A DNA stretch of 64,000 nucleotides from Cherax quadricarinatus (Eukaryota > Arthropoda > Malacostraca > Decapoda > Parastacidae): positions 69,501 to 133,500 of the forward strand of contig NW_027195525.1 of the NCBI RefSeq assembly GCF_038502225.1, in the 5' to 3' direction. Both the position numbers and the translations under genes were made by a program. Positions 32,384 to 42,987 of this stretch are shown here, in pieces; position 1 is the stretch's first letter, and each line of letters starts with the position of its first letter. The notes under the pieces are model-generated. The model ran no database searches. It was not told the DNA's origin and saw nothing but the letters and a program-made list of their open reading frames with translations.

Positions 32384-32960
32384 TGTGACAGTGCACAGAT
32401 ACAAGTACAAATTAGGTCGGAAGCTACAGCTCAGGACCTGAGATTCTCAGAGTGTCTATGCGACACACAACCTCAATACAATGTCGAAAATCACTAAGTC
32501 TAGACCATGTTCTGTGAACAGAGTTACACAGAACCAACAATAAGAAAGCAACAGAGATGATCTTCCAACAAGGGCCAGCAAGGGAGAGCTAGAGGCACGT
32601 CTTGTTAGAAGAACGTCAAACAGACAAGAGCCAGCGCAGCCCAGGCAGACTACTTCAGGTGAGGTGTTAACCCCCCCTGATCATGTGACTCTCCATGGGC
32701 TGCTGCTGCCCAGCAACACAGAAGCCGGCAGCATAACAAGCGAAGCGATTGTTAGACAAGGCTGTCAGCTACTTAACACTCACGAACTATGAGCACTGAA
32801 TAATATATAAATGTTACATCCTACCTAACAATATAACTAAGTCAAATAATAATATAAAGCAATATATTTATGATTTAGCTAATATCGCAGATATAAGCAA
32901 TATAAAATTATATGAACAGGTAAATATATTATATACATTGTGACCTATTCAGGGGTCACA
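32384..32960 (-). repeat. 3' LTR (or its U3 part) of the Gmr1-like element
   Basis: On the minus strand the LTR begins TGTGACCCCTGAATAGGTCA right after a polypurine tract (CTAGGGGGGTGT, complement at 32961-32972). It has a TATA-like TATATAATATA near its start. TGTGAC at 32384 pairs with GTCACA at 32960 as short inverted termini, giving 577 bp. The outer boundary is uncertain: the LTR could continue beyond an inserted LINE C to about 29757. Confidence 0.5.
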
Positions 32961-33639
32961 ACACCCCCCTAGGAGTTGTGTTAGTGTCTTTCACATGATT
33001 TGTGATAACTTATGTCACTTTAATAATACAATTTATTATAAAAAAATCAGAGTCACTAGTGCCAAGCACTTCTTACAATTTACAGTGTCTATTTCACTAT
33101 AAGTTATGCCGCTCGTACTAGGGCAGTACACATTATCGTATCTTTGCATACTCGTGGTTATGTACATCAGCATAGAGACAGGATAGCATAGACAAGCATG
33201 ACACATTGAGGCTCAATCATAGTAGTGGAGACTGTATATGAACAGCAGTCTTGTGTGATTGACAGGAGATGGCATTCCACTCTTAAGTAGTGGTAGTGGA
33301 ATGCGAGGCAGTATGGACATCTGTGTAAGAGAAAGCTTGAGTGTAGTAACATTAAGGTGTGTAGTGAGGGGGGGGGAGTCTGTGGCAGGACAGTGTTCTG
33401 CCACTCAGTAACTAACATCACCCACACAACACTACACACTCAGCTTCTGTCTCCAACTGTTTCCTTCTCACACCAACATATATCACCACTACTGTGAATA
33501 TATAAATAGAATAATTAGACATGAGTATACATAGTTAACATGGGCTGGATAGAATATGTTACTTTACTGAATTTGATGTAGCAAGTAACAAAAGGTATCT
33601 GGGCATAAAATTATGTTAATTTAAATGTAACAATGATAA
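32961..33639 (-). other. non-coding 3' region of the LTR element with polypurine tract
   Basis: It lies between the stop after the RNase H frame and the LTR. The polypurine tract at 32961-32972 (minus strand CTAGGGGGGTGT) would prime plus-strand synthesis. No integrase or other domain is seen in this 680 bp. Confidence 0.6.
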
Positions 33640-34963
33640 TTATGGACGTGACAGAGCGTCAGCAATTACATTACAATGACCACTGATATGTTGTATACTA
33701 ATAGAGTAAGGCTGGATTCTGAGAGCCCACCTCATGATCCTAGCATTTTTACTCTTCATTGTGTTTATGTAGGTGAGTGGATTGTGGTCTGAAAAAACGT
33801 TAATTTTAAATGGGGAAGTGCCCAAATACATGTCAAAATGTTCCAAGGACACCACAAGAGCTAGAACCTCTTTCTCAATAGTGGCATAATTTTTCTGGTG
33901 TCGTTTGAGCTTAGATGAATAGTAACATATAGGATGGAGAATGTCAGTGAATGTTGACTCTTGGAGCAGCACAGCACCCACTGCATAACCACTCGCATCT
34001 ATATGTAAAAAGAAGGGAAGATTGAAATTGGGATTCCTTAATACAGGAACAGAGGAAAGCAGATGCGAGTCTGAACAATCCCTAGTCCAGATGAACTGAA
34101 CTTTGCTACTAGTAAGCTCAGTGAGAGGAGCAGCAATCTGAGAAAAGTTTGGACAGAACCTGCGATAATATCCTGCCATGCCCAGGAATCTTTGTACTCA
34201 CTTCCTATCCTGTGGCACTGGAAATGCAGAAATAGCACGAACCTTAGCCTCAATAGGAGCAACCTCACCTTGGCCAATACAGAAGCCTAGATAGGTAATC
34301 TTGGCTCAACCAAAACTACATTTAGCCAAGTTAACAGTGAAGTTGTAGAGATGCGTCAAGTGTTGTTCCCACTCGTCACTGTACACCACTAAGTCGTCAA
34401 GGTAGGCTTCTACTCCGTCTAAGTTTTGGGTCAACTCGTTCATTGTATGTTGGAATGAAGAAGCCGCGTTACATAGGCTGAAGGGGGGTGACGAGGTAGT
34501 TAAACAATCCATCTTGAACAGCAAAAGCAGATTTTTCTTGAGCATGTTCAGTAAGCGGGACTTGATAATAGCCTCGTAAGCGATCTAAACGGCTGACAAA
34601 CTGGGCTCCTGACACACGGTCAATAAGGTCGTCAATGCGAGGTAGAGGATAACCATCAGGCAAGGTGACAGAGTTCACTTTCTAGTAATCAGTGCACATC
34701 CTGAAACTACCATCAGGTTTAGGCACTAAAATACATGGAGATGCCCATGGACTTTTACTGCGTTCAATAAGTTCATGAGATAACAGAAAATCAACTTCTT
34801 CTCTCAATGCTTTATGCTTCGTTGGACTCATCCTATATGGTGATTGCTTAATGGGTGATGCTCCCTGTACAACAACGTCATGTACACCCAGAGTACAATG
34901 TTTAGGAACATTACTGAACAATTCAGGGTACTGCAAAATCATGTTTTTAATATAACCAGCTTT
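33640..34963 (-). pseudogene. reverse transcriptase-RNase H of a Ty3/gypsy-like (Gmr1-like) element
   Basis: On the minus strand: HDVVVQGASPIKQSPYRMSP, SPWASPCILVPKPDGSFRMC, LPRIDDLIDRVSGAQFVSRL, and the catalytic AYLDDLVVYS. The connection follows with FLGMAGYYRRFCPNF, and then RNase H with HIDASGYAVGAVLLQ, IEKEVLALVVSLEHF, FSDHNPLTYI and ADALSRP. A stop codon follows ADALSRP directly. In ordinary Ty3/gypsy elements an integrase zinc finger would come next; here the polyprotein ends. In-frame stops occur after TDY, within the CSFG.AKITYLGF stretch and before VQRFLGMAG, plus a shift near 34480. It is inactive as it stands. Confidence 0.85.
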
Positions 34964-35198
34964 GTGATGAATGGTTTAGAAAACCGACAAGTTGAAGAAT
35001 TGAGACACTTATGCAACACATGGGAATCTTTATTGAAGAAACGTTTCGCCACACAGTGGCTTCATCAGTCCAATACAAAGTAGAAATGGGTAAGGAGAGT
35101 AGAAGTTTGAGGTAATCAGTCCCTCAACCTGGAATCGATGTGTTCAGTCCATCACTCTTGTAGGAAGTGCAGCATAGGGCCAGAGAGGTGGCTTTATC
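34964..35198 (+). mobile_element. 235-bp interspersed repeat inserted in the LTR element
   Basis: It is flanked by AACCAGCTTT (34954-34963) and AACCGGCTTT (35199-35208), a 10-bp target duplication with one mismatch. The body includes GAATTGAGACACTTATGCAA and CGTTTCGCCACACAGTGGCT. I recall similar repeats from decapods. Without it, the integrase and RT frames join in one reading frame. Confidence 0.75.
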
Positions 35199-35711
35199 AA
35201 CCGGCTTTATCAATCCCAAGGTTACTAAGAAAATTGTCTAGTGATTGTAGAGTCACTGAATTTTCTAAACGCACCTCTATACCTCTAGAGATGTCAGGCA
35301 GACTGACGTTTTCTTCCTCTGTCCTAGGAAGAATAGATGTAGTAGGTGGAGCACTAGCGTAGTATGTCTTAAGCTGGTTAACATGGTACACATGATTTGA
35401 TTTCTTCTTCCCAGGCGTATGTACTAAATAATTTACATCGCTAAGCTTTTTCACTACTTCCAGGGGACCATCATACCTGGCTTGTAGAGCATGACCTGGT
35501 ACTAATTTCTGAGCCATCACCTTATCTCCTGCTTTAAAATAGCGAGAGACAGCACGCTTGTCATAATGTTGCTTCATTCTAGCCTGGGCTGAAACTAAGT
35601 TTTTCGAAGCTAGCTCTCTAGCAGCTGTCAAATGTTGCTGCTTTAATGAAGGTGATGTGCTCAATAATGGATTTGATTTTCCTGTTAGTTTAAGTTTAAT
35701 ATCTTTATTAT
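35199..35711 (-). pseudogene. integrase C-terminal region of the Gmr1-like element
   Basis: On the minus strand: AARELASKNLVSAQARMKQH, YDKRAVSRYFKAGDKVMAQK, YDGPLEVVKKLSDVNYLVHT and HVYHVNQLKTYY, the C-terminal (GPY/F-like) part of a Ty3/gypsy-type integrase, then an acidic linker ending NFLSNLGIDKAG. The catalytic core is missing because the element is cut off at about 35712 by repeat H. It lies 5' of the RT in the same orientation and, ignoring the 235-bp insertion, in the same frame. Confidence 0.8.
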
Positions 35712-36032
35712 GCACCCCATACCCATCCTGTGGGCGGTAGTCAAAAGATTACAGAGGTATATAATGGGTCCAGGGACTGGGCCTCAAAGTTTTGATAGCT
35801 GAGCAAGTTAAAAAGGTAATGAACTCACAATTTACAAAGGTAATGAAATCACAATTTACAAAGGTAATGAACTCCAGGTAGGTCTTGTCACAATCATGAC
35901 AAGTTACAAAGGTATTTACAGGTTACAGAGGTACATAATGGGTCCAGGGACTTGGCCCCCAAAGTTTTGATAGCTGAACTAGGTATAAAGGTAATGAACT
36001 CACAAGTTACAAAGTAATGAATCCTGTAAGTA
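35712..36032 (-). repeat. repeat H, copy 2, left part
   Basis: It is the reverse complement of 29200-29440, with one 29-bp unit and duplicated blocks (CAATTTACAAAGGTAATGAA repeated, and two GGGTCCAGGGACT..GCC blocks). It is split by Tx1-like copy 1; the rest is at 46863-46978. Confidence 0.75.
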
Positions 36033-36161
36033 CATTGTCCTCATCGCTCTCGGGCCGTGTGGACGTGCTGCACAGACGATCCTGATTGAGTTAATTTTCT
36101 GCACAGTTTACCTGTTTGGGCTGCCCCTAGCGTTGGTTGGTGGCAACTTTATTTTCTCAAG

Positions 36162-37022
36162 ATGGCACTGAACAGTCGGAGACGCAGCAATACAATCTAT
36201 ATTGAGCTGATCCGTGGGGCTGTTACAGGATCCTCCATGGATTTGTTATTACCAGCGATAATTCGCGATACAAATGGTATAGCGAATGAGGAGATTTGTG
36301 GAGTGGCGCTCAACGGAACGATGAGGATCTTCGTGAAACTAACATCTGCATCTCTATATGAGGCGGTGGTTGACAAGTACCAGGAGACCATTATAGTGGT
36401 CAACTACGCAGTGTCAGTATGGCTGCATGATGTATCAAGGTACCACACTTAGGTCAAGATAAGAAATGTACCTTTCGAGGCAGATGACTCTGATATTCGA
36501 AGTGAAATGAGTAAATACGGGACGGTACATATGACCACTGTGGGGCGGTGGGCTGCTGGCCCATATGCTGGGATACCTGAAGGCACGTATTCTGTAAAAA
36601 TGACACTACGTCTTCCCATCCCTTTGTACATAGTGTTATCGGATTTTAGGACCCAAGTATTTGTAACATATGCTGGGCAATGTCGAACGTGTCGCTTGTG
36701 TGGGTCATATGACCACATGGAGGCACAGTGTGGAAAGTGACGGGGATATCCGGAACAGCAGCGACGGCAGGCTGCAGAAGAGGATGGTGAGAAGCGAGAG
36801 CTGCCTTATGCGACCCTGCCTAAGCAAGGGTTGTCTTGGAGTGAAGAGGTCGATAAAGCAGAGGCGACAGAGATAGCAGGTCTATCAAGAGGGGAGGTGT
36901 TGCCTTCATTGGATGTAAATCAGGTGTGCGATGAGAACATACCAGACTTGTGTGATGGAGATGTGGAGGTGTCGTTAGCAGAGGCGTTAGATGCCTTGAT
37001 AGACAACAAGATTATAAGATAG
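36162..37022 (+). pseudogene. ORF1 of Tx1-like LINE copy 1 (CCHC zinc knuckle)
   Basis: It starts MALNSRRRSNTIYIELIRGA, parallel to the ORF1 of copy 2. The N-terminal region of about 90 residues and an RRM-like middle (VPFEADDSDIRSEMSKYGTV, PEGTYSVKMTLRLPI) lead to the zinc knuckle CRLCGSYDHMEAQC (C-x2-C-x4-H-x4-C) and an acidic tail. This is a nucleic-acid-binding, gag-like protein. TAG at 36450 stands where copy 2 has TGG (Trp), and TGA follows at 36738; otherwise the frame is continuous to 37022. Only two stops disable it. Confidence 0.8.
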
Positions 37023-37419
37023 GTGGGGGATCCAGATCTAACTATGGGGTCTGCTGCTGACGACGGAGTGGGTGGTGAAGGAAGACTACAGCAAAGTAAA
37101 GCAAATGTCTTGATGGTGCAGGATGTGGAGGTGGAGGTGCATCACGAAGAGGTAAAAGATGCTACAGTGCAGGAGGAGGGTATGTCACGATAGCGCACAG
37201 CGGCGCTTTCGGACTCGGACGACGTGCTCACGCCTGCCCAGAGACCTTGGAAAGAGTCATGGGCGGAAGTCATGTGGAGAGAAACCAGTGGCCCCAAGGA
37301 GTAGGGGTTTGCTAAGGCGGTTCCAAAAGGGGGGGGAGGGATAGGAGAGTAATAAAACGTTCTGGTGAAAAGTCAAAACCGGGGACAAAAGGAAAACCCA
37401 TTTAGTAGTCTTCAAGTGT

Positions 37420-38064
37420 ATGACAATAAATATTAATGGCTTGAGAGCTGAAAGAAAGCGTAAGTGGTTCAGTGAGTATTTGGTGTGTCTGGGTGTGGAT
37501 GTAGTGCTCATACAGGAACACAACTGCAAAACAGGATATGAGTTGGAAATGAGTGGATATAATGTGTACTTGGAGCATACAACAAGGTTAAAAGGAGGAG
37601 TTGCTATCCTGGTGAGGGAAACTAGCCCGTTCGTTATGAGGCATTGCGAAAGGGGGGAGGGGAGGGTGATTAGAGTGGATGGATCATGGGGTAGGGTACA
37701 AATAAGTTTGGTGTGTGTATATGGTCCTGCAGAGGGAGATGTGCGTATTAAAACTAACTTTGTTAAAGAAGTTCTGGTATATTATTTGCGTGCCTTGCCA
37801 AATGTAGCGGTAATTGGTGGTGACTGGAACTGTGTGATAAGACGAAAGGATGTGGAACCTAGAGGGGCGGGGACTTGTTTGGGCATATTGGGGGATTTAT
37901 TAAATGGGGTGGGGTTAAGGGATGTTTGTAGAGGGGGGGAGGTGGAAGTAGGGCATACTTTTGTTAGACGTGATTATGCGGCAAGACTGGATCATTTGTA
38001 CATGCCCCGTGCGATAAGAGTGCGTAGTGTACATGTTTTGGATTTGTTTTTTTTCAGACCATAG
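37420..38064 (+). pseudogene. endonuclease domain of Tx1-like ORF2, copy 1
   Basis: This is an AP-like endonuclease of the L1/Tx1 kind. Blocks are TININGLRAERKR, VLIQEHN with the catalytic Glu, GGVAILV, VCVYGPAEGD, VIGGDWNCVIRR with catalytic Asp and Asn, and GHTFVRRDYAARLDHLYM. The last block, SDHRG, is out of frame because of a T8 run at 38046-38053. It continues in the frame 38027-38737. It normally nicks DNA at the insertion site. One frameshift within the domain inactivates it. Confidence 0.8.
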
Positions 38065-39765
38065 GGGAGTTGTAATGGATGTAGATTGGGAGGGATTGCC
38101 TCGAAGGGGTCAAAGTTATTGGAAATTAAATGTAAAGTTACTGCAGGGAGAGGAATGTCGTCAGTCTTTTGTAAAAATGTGGGAACGTTTGGTAGTTGAA
38201 GCTCCTGGAGATGATGCCTTGGTAACTTGGTGGGATACAGTGGCTAAAATGAGCATCAAAGAATATTATATTAGGAGAGGGAAGGAATATAACACGTTAA
38301 AGTATGGATTACAAAGATACCTTGAATGGCAGCTGCGTGAATGTTATGCAAGAGGAAGTGCAAACTATCCAGTAGTCGAAATTGAAAGTTTAAAGGAAAG
38401 TATTAGGATGTTGCAAAATGAGAGGTTTGATGGGGAGAGAATTAGGGGTGGACTAGAAGAGGTACTGTGGGGTGATGGACCGTCGGCTTGTGTGTTGAGA
38501 AGGAGAAAGGCAATGGAGATGATGGGGTTAAATGTTCAGGTTGGTATGGAAGGGTATAGGGTAGGTCAAGTTTTGGTAACGACAGAGGGTATAAGTGGAT
38601 ATGTTGATGCTTGGTATAAGTCAAATATGAAAAGTGGTGGTATAAGTGGGATAGCACTGCAGACAGTGGGAGGGTTTGCGCAGTGCGAGCTGGAGGTGCA
38701 AGATCGATTGACTTTGAGAGGGAGGATCACAGTGTGAGATTTGGGAGGCTTTAACTGGTGTGAACTTAGGTAAGGCGCCGGGTATAGATGGGATACCAAG
38801 TGATTTTTATGTTAAAAATTGGGGTGTACTAAAGGGTTCTTTAGTTAGATTGTTCAACATACTTAAGAGGGATAGGGTATTAGGGGAACAGCAAAGGACG
38901 GCTGTGGTGGTTTTAGTACCGAAGGGTGAGCCATCAACAGTATTGGATTATCGGGCAATTTCGCTAATATGTGGAGATTACAAGCACTTTGCAAAGATAT
39001 TAGCTAACAGAATTAAGAAGGTAATAGGTAAAGTGATAGATAAGGGACAATACGGAGTGCCGGGAAGGTCTATGTATGAAGGGCATGGTTTGATTAGAGG
39101 TTTTATTGAGAGATGGAGCGAATTGGGAAGCGATGGGGGTGTTGGCTCTGGATTGGGAGGCAGCCTATGACAGTGTAAAACGGGAAGCGTTATGGATGTT
39201 TATGCGTTGGCAGGGGTTCGGGGAAGAAATTATATCTTGGGCTAAATTATTGTATCAAGGTGCTGCAATGAGAATACAGGTGAATGGGAGGTTAGGTGAT
39301 AAAATTCAGGTGAGTAGGGACCTGCGTCAAGGTTGTCTCCTTTCACAAATTTTATTTGCTTGTTTACAAGATCCCTTTTATAGAGCGATTCGAAGGTTAT
39401 TTACAGGAGATGGGGTAGGTAATGAAGGGGGGGGAGGGGCTGGTATCGTGGGTTATGTAGATGACACAACTGTTTTGGTGAGGGCAGGTATGGATTTGAT
39501 TAGGGTGGGAAAGTTGGTGAATATTTTTGGGGATGCTTCTGGATTAAAAATTAATGCAGAGAAGACCAAGTATATGGATCTTGGGGATCGGTTAAACAGC
39601 GACAGGGAGGTAGTAGACAGGTGGAAGAGGGTGGATCAATTATTGATATGTGGAATAGTTTATGTGAGAGATATAAAGTTGGTACAAGAAGTAAACTCAG
39701 TGCGTATTGTGGAAGGTGTTATGAAAAGACTTAGTGGTTTAAGGGAAGCACAACTAACGGGCTAG
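38065..39765 (+). pseudogene. linker and reverse transcriptase of Tx1-like ORF2, copy 1
   Basis: The linker has YWKLNVKLLQGEEC and a GISGYVDAWYKSNM block. RT blocks are LGKAPGIDGIPSDFYVKNWG, VVLVPKGEP, LDYRAISLICGDYKHFAKIL (typical of L1/Tx1-type LINEs), GRSMYEGHGLIRGFIERW, ALDWEAAYDSVKREAL, LRQGCLLSQILFACLQDPFY and the catalytic GYVDDTTVLV. The palm ends with ASGLKINAEKTKYM. Frameshifts lie near 38740 and 39150. The frame runs into the nested RTE LINE at 39760, and the RT thumb and C-terminus resume at 42988. Confidence 0.8.
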
Positions 39766-39822
39766 TAACCCCTTCTCCTGTAGACATTTACTAAAAAAGA
39801 GAAGAAGAAAAACTTTATAAAA

Positions 39823-40596
39823 TTGGGATGCTTGAATGTGCGTGGATGTAGTGCGGATGACAAGAAACAGATGATTGCTGATGTTATGAATGAAAAGAAG
39901 TCCTGGCCCTAAGCAAAACAAAGCTGAAGGGGGTAGGGGAGTTTCGGTGGGGGAAATAAATGGGATTAAATCTGGAGTATCTGAGAGAGTTAGAGCAAAG
40001 GAAGGGGTAGCAGTAATGTTGAAGGATCAGTTATGGAAGGAGAAAAGAGAATATGAATGTGTAAATTCAAGAATTATGTGGATTAAAGTAAAGGTTGGAT
40101 GTGAAAAGTGGGTCATAATAAGCGTGTATGCACCTGGAGAAGAGAGGAATGTAGAGGAGAGAGAGAGAGATTTTGGGAGATGTTAAGTGAATGTATAGGA
40201 GCCTTCGAACCAAGTGAGAGAGTAATTGTGGTAGGGGATTTGAATGCTAAAGTAGGAGAAACTTTTAGAGAGGGTGTGGTAGGTAAGTTTGGTGTGCCAG
40301 GTGTAAATGATAATGGGAGCCCTTTGATTGAACTTTGTATAGAAAGGGGTTCAGTTACAGGTAATACATATTTTAAGAAAAAGAGGATAAATAAGTATAC
40401 AAGATATGATGTAGGGCGAAATGACAGTAGTTTGTTGGATTATGTATTGGTAGGTAAAAGACTGTTGAGTAGACTTCAGGATGTACATGTTTATAGAGGG
40501 GCCACAGATATATCAGATCACTTTCTAGTTGTAGCTACACTGAGAGTAAAAGGTACATGGGATACAAGGAGAATAGAAGCATCAGGGAAGAGATAG
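39823..40596 (+). pseudogene. endonuclease of nested RTE-like LINE
   Basis: Blocks are LGCLNVRGCSADDKK, then a frame change near 39900, GVAVMLKDQLWKEK, VIISVYAPGEERNVEERE, a second frame change, VVGDLNAKVGE, FGVPGVNDNGSPLIELC, TRYDVGRNDSSLLDYVLV and ISDHFLVVATLRVKG. These match the AP-like endonuclease that opens RTE-type ORF2. The catalytic Glu of the expected SETK block reads Lys (SKTK, across the shift). A TAG ends the frame after GKR at about 40596, where the family usually continues. Three defects make it inactive. Confidence 0.8.
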
Positions 40597-42735
40597 GTGA
40601 AGGTTTATAAACTAAAAGAGGAGGCAGTTAGGGTAAGATATAAACAGCTATTGGAGGATAGATGGGCTAATGAGAGCATAGGCAATGGGGTCGAAGAGGT
40701 ATGGGGTAGGTTTAAAAATATAGTGTTAGAGTGTTCAGCAGAAGTTTGTGGTTACAGGAAAGTGGGTGCAGGAGGGAAGAGGAGCGATTGGTGGAATGAT
40801 GATGTAAAGAGAGCAGTAAGGGAGAAAAGGTTAGCATATGAGAAGTTTTTACAAAGTAGAAGTGATGCTAGGAGGGAAGAGTATATGGAGAAAAAGAGAG
40901 AGGTTAAGGGAGTGGTGAAACAATGTAAAAAGAGAGCAAATGAGAGAGTGGGTGAGATGTTATCAACAAATTTTGTTGAAAATAAGAAAAAGTTTTGGAG
41001 TGAGATTAACAAGTTAAGGAAGCCTAGAGAACAAATGGATTTGTCAGTTAAAAATAGAAGAGGAGAGTTATTAAATGGAGAGTTAGAGGTATTGGGAAGA
41101 TGGAAGGAATATTTTGAGGAATTGTTAAATGTTGATGAAGATAGGGAAGCTGTGATTTCGTGTATAGGGCAAGGAGGAATAACATCTTTTAGGAGTGAGG
41201 AAGAGCCAGTTGTGAGTGTGGGGGAAGTTCGTGAGGCAGTAGGTAAAATGAAAGGGGGTAAGGCAGCCGGGATTGATGGGATAAAGATAGAAATGTTTAA
41301 AGCAGGTGGGGATATAGTTTTGGAGTGGTTGGTGCAATTATTTAATAAATGTATGGAAGAGGGTAAGGTACCTAGGGATTGGCAGAGAGCATGCATAGTT
41401 CCTTTGTATAAAGGCAAAGGGGACAAAAGAGAGTGTAAAAATTAAAGGGGGATAAGTCTGTTGAGTATACCTGGTAAAGTCTATGGTAGAGTTATTATTG
41501 AAAGAATTAAGAGTTAGACGGAGAATAGGATAGCAGATGAGCAAGGAGGCTTTAGGAAAGGTAGGGGGTGTGTGGACCAGGTGTTTACAGAGAAACATAT
41601 AAGTGAACAGTATTTAGATAAGGCTAAAGAGGTCTTTGTGGCATTTATGGATTTGGAAAAGGCGTATGACAGGGTGGATAGGGGGGCAATGTGGCAGATG
41701 TTGCAGGTGTATGGTGTAGGATGTAGGTTACTGAAAGCAGTGAACAGTTTTTACGAGGATAGTGAGGCTCAAGTTAGAGTATGTAGGAAAGAGGGAAATT
41801 ATTTCCCAGTAAAAGTAGGCCTTAGACAAGGATGTGTGATGTCACCATGGTTGTTTAATATATTTATAGATGGGGTTGTAAGAGAAGTAAATGCGAGGGT
41901 CTTGGCAAAAGGCGTGGAGTTAAAAGATAAATAATCACACATAAAGTGGGAGTTGTCACAGTTGCTCTTTGCTGATGACACTGTGCTCTTGGGAGATTCT
42001 GAAGAGAAGTTGCAGAGATTGGTGGATAAATTTGGTAGGGTGTGCAAAAGAAGAAAATTAAAAGTGAATACAGGAAAGAGTAAGGTTATGAGGATAACAA
42101 AAAGATTAGGTGATGAAAGATTGGATATCAGATTGGAGGGAGAGAGTATGGAGGAGGTGAATGTATTCAGATATTTGGGAGTGGACGTGTCAGCAGATGG
42201 GTCTATGAAGGATGAGGTGAATCAAAGAATTGATGAGGGGAAAAGGGTGAGTGGTGCACTTAGGAGTCTGTGGAGACAAAGAATTTTGTCCTTGGAGGCA
42301 AAGAGAGGAATGTATGAGAGTATAGTTTTACCAACGCTCTTATATGGGTGTGAAGCATGGGTGATGAATGTTGCAGCGAGGAGAAGGCTGGAGGCAGTGG
42401 AGATGTCATGTCTGAGGGCAATGTGTGGTGTGAATATAATGCAGAGAATTCGTAGTTTGGAAGTTAGGAGGAGGTGCGGGATTACCAAAACTGTTGTCCA
42501 GAGGGCTGAGGAAGGGTTGTTGAGGTGGTTCGGACATGTAGAGAGAATGTAGCAAAACAGAGTGACTTCAAGAGTGTATCAGTCTGTAGTGGAAGGAAGA
42601 CGGGGTAGGGGTCGGCCTAGGAAAGGTTGGAGGGAGGGGGTAAAGGAGGTTCTGTGTGCGAGGGGCTTGGACTTCCAGCAGGCATGTGTGAGCGTGTTTG
42701 ATAGGAGTGAATGGAGACAAATGGTTTTTAATACT
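40597..42735 (+). pseudogene. reverse transcriptase of nested RTE-like LINE
   Basis: The linker (YKLKEEAVRVRYKQLLEDRW, WWNDDVKRAVREKRLAYEKF) precedes the RT. RT blocks are KMKGGKAAGIDGIKIEMFKA, VPLYKGKGDKREC, then a stop in place of Tyr before RGISLLSIPGKVYGRV, and GFRKGRGCVDQVF. They continue with VAFMDLEKAYDRVDR, GLRQGCVMSPWLFNIFIDGV and the catalytic LLFADDTVLLGDSEEKLQRL. The end has FRYLGVDVSADGSMKDEV, VLPTLLYGCEAWVMN, LLRWFGHVERM and GRRGRGRPRKGW, an RTE hallmark. Stops are at about 41445, 41515, 41932 and 42550. The catalytic pair is intact. Confidence 0.85.
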
Positions 42736-42987
42736 TGACATGCTGTTGGAGTGTGAGCAAAGTAACATTGATGAAGGGGTTCAGGGAAACCTGCAGGCCG
42801 GACTTGAGTCCTGGAGATGGGAAGTACAGTGCCTGCACTCTGAAGGAGGGGTGTTAATGTTGCAGTTTAAAAACTGTAGTGTAAAGCACCCTTCTGGCAA
42901 GACAGTGATGGAGTGAATGATGGTGAAAGTTTTTCTTTTTCGGGCCACCCTGCCTTGGTGGGAATCGGCCAGTGTGATAATAAAAAA
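42736..42987 (+). other. 3' UTR of nested RTE-like LINE
   Basis: It runs from after the last coding block to the insertion boundary. The last 60 bases (TTTTTCGGGCCACCCTGCCT and the following GGTGGGAATCGGCC) are shared with the short element at 403-595. Confidence 0.8.

Larger units (their letters stand above)
39760..42987 (+). mobile_element. RTE-like LINE nested in Tx1-like LINE
   Basis: A 3.2-kb insertion lies between a 10-bp duplication ACAACTAACG (39750-39759 and 42988-42997). It starts GGCTAGTAACCCCTTCTCCT, encodes a single endonuclease-RT polyprotein, and ends GGGCCACCCTGCCTTGGTGG with a short TGATAATAAAAAAA tail. It appears complete at both ends, rare for a LINE insertion. Confidence 0.9.

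Noticed and set aside
34880..35362. Plus-strand frames over the LTR element
   Set aside because: They cover the inserted 235-bp repeat and the antisense of integrase, and have no domain.
40752..41426. 224-codon minus-strand frame
   Set aside because: It is an antisense shadow of the RTE polyprotein, caused by the low stop frequency opposite an AG-rich coding strand.
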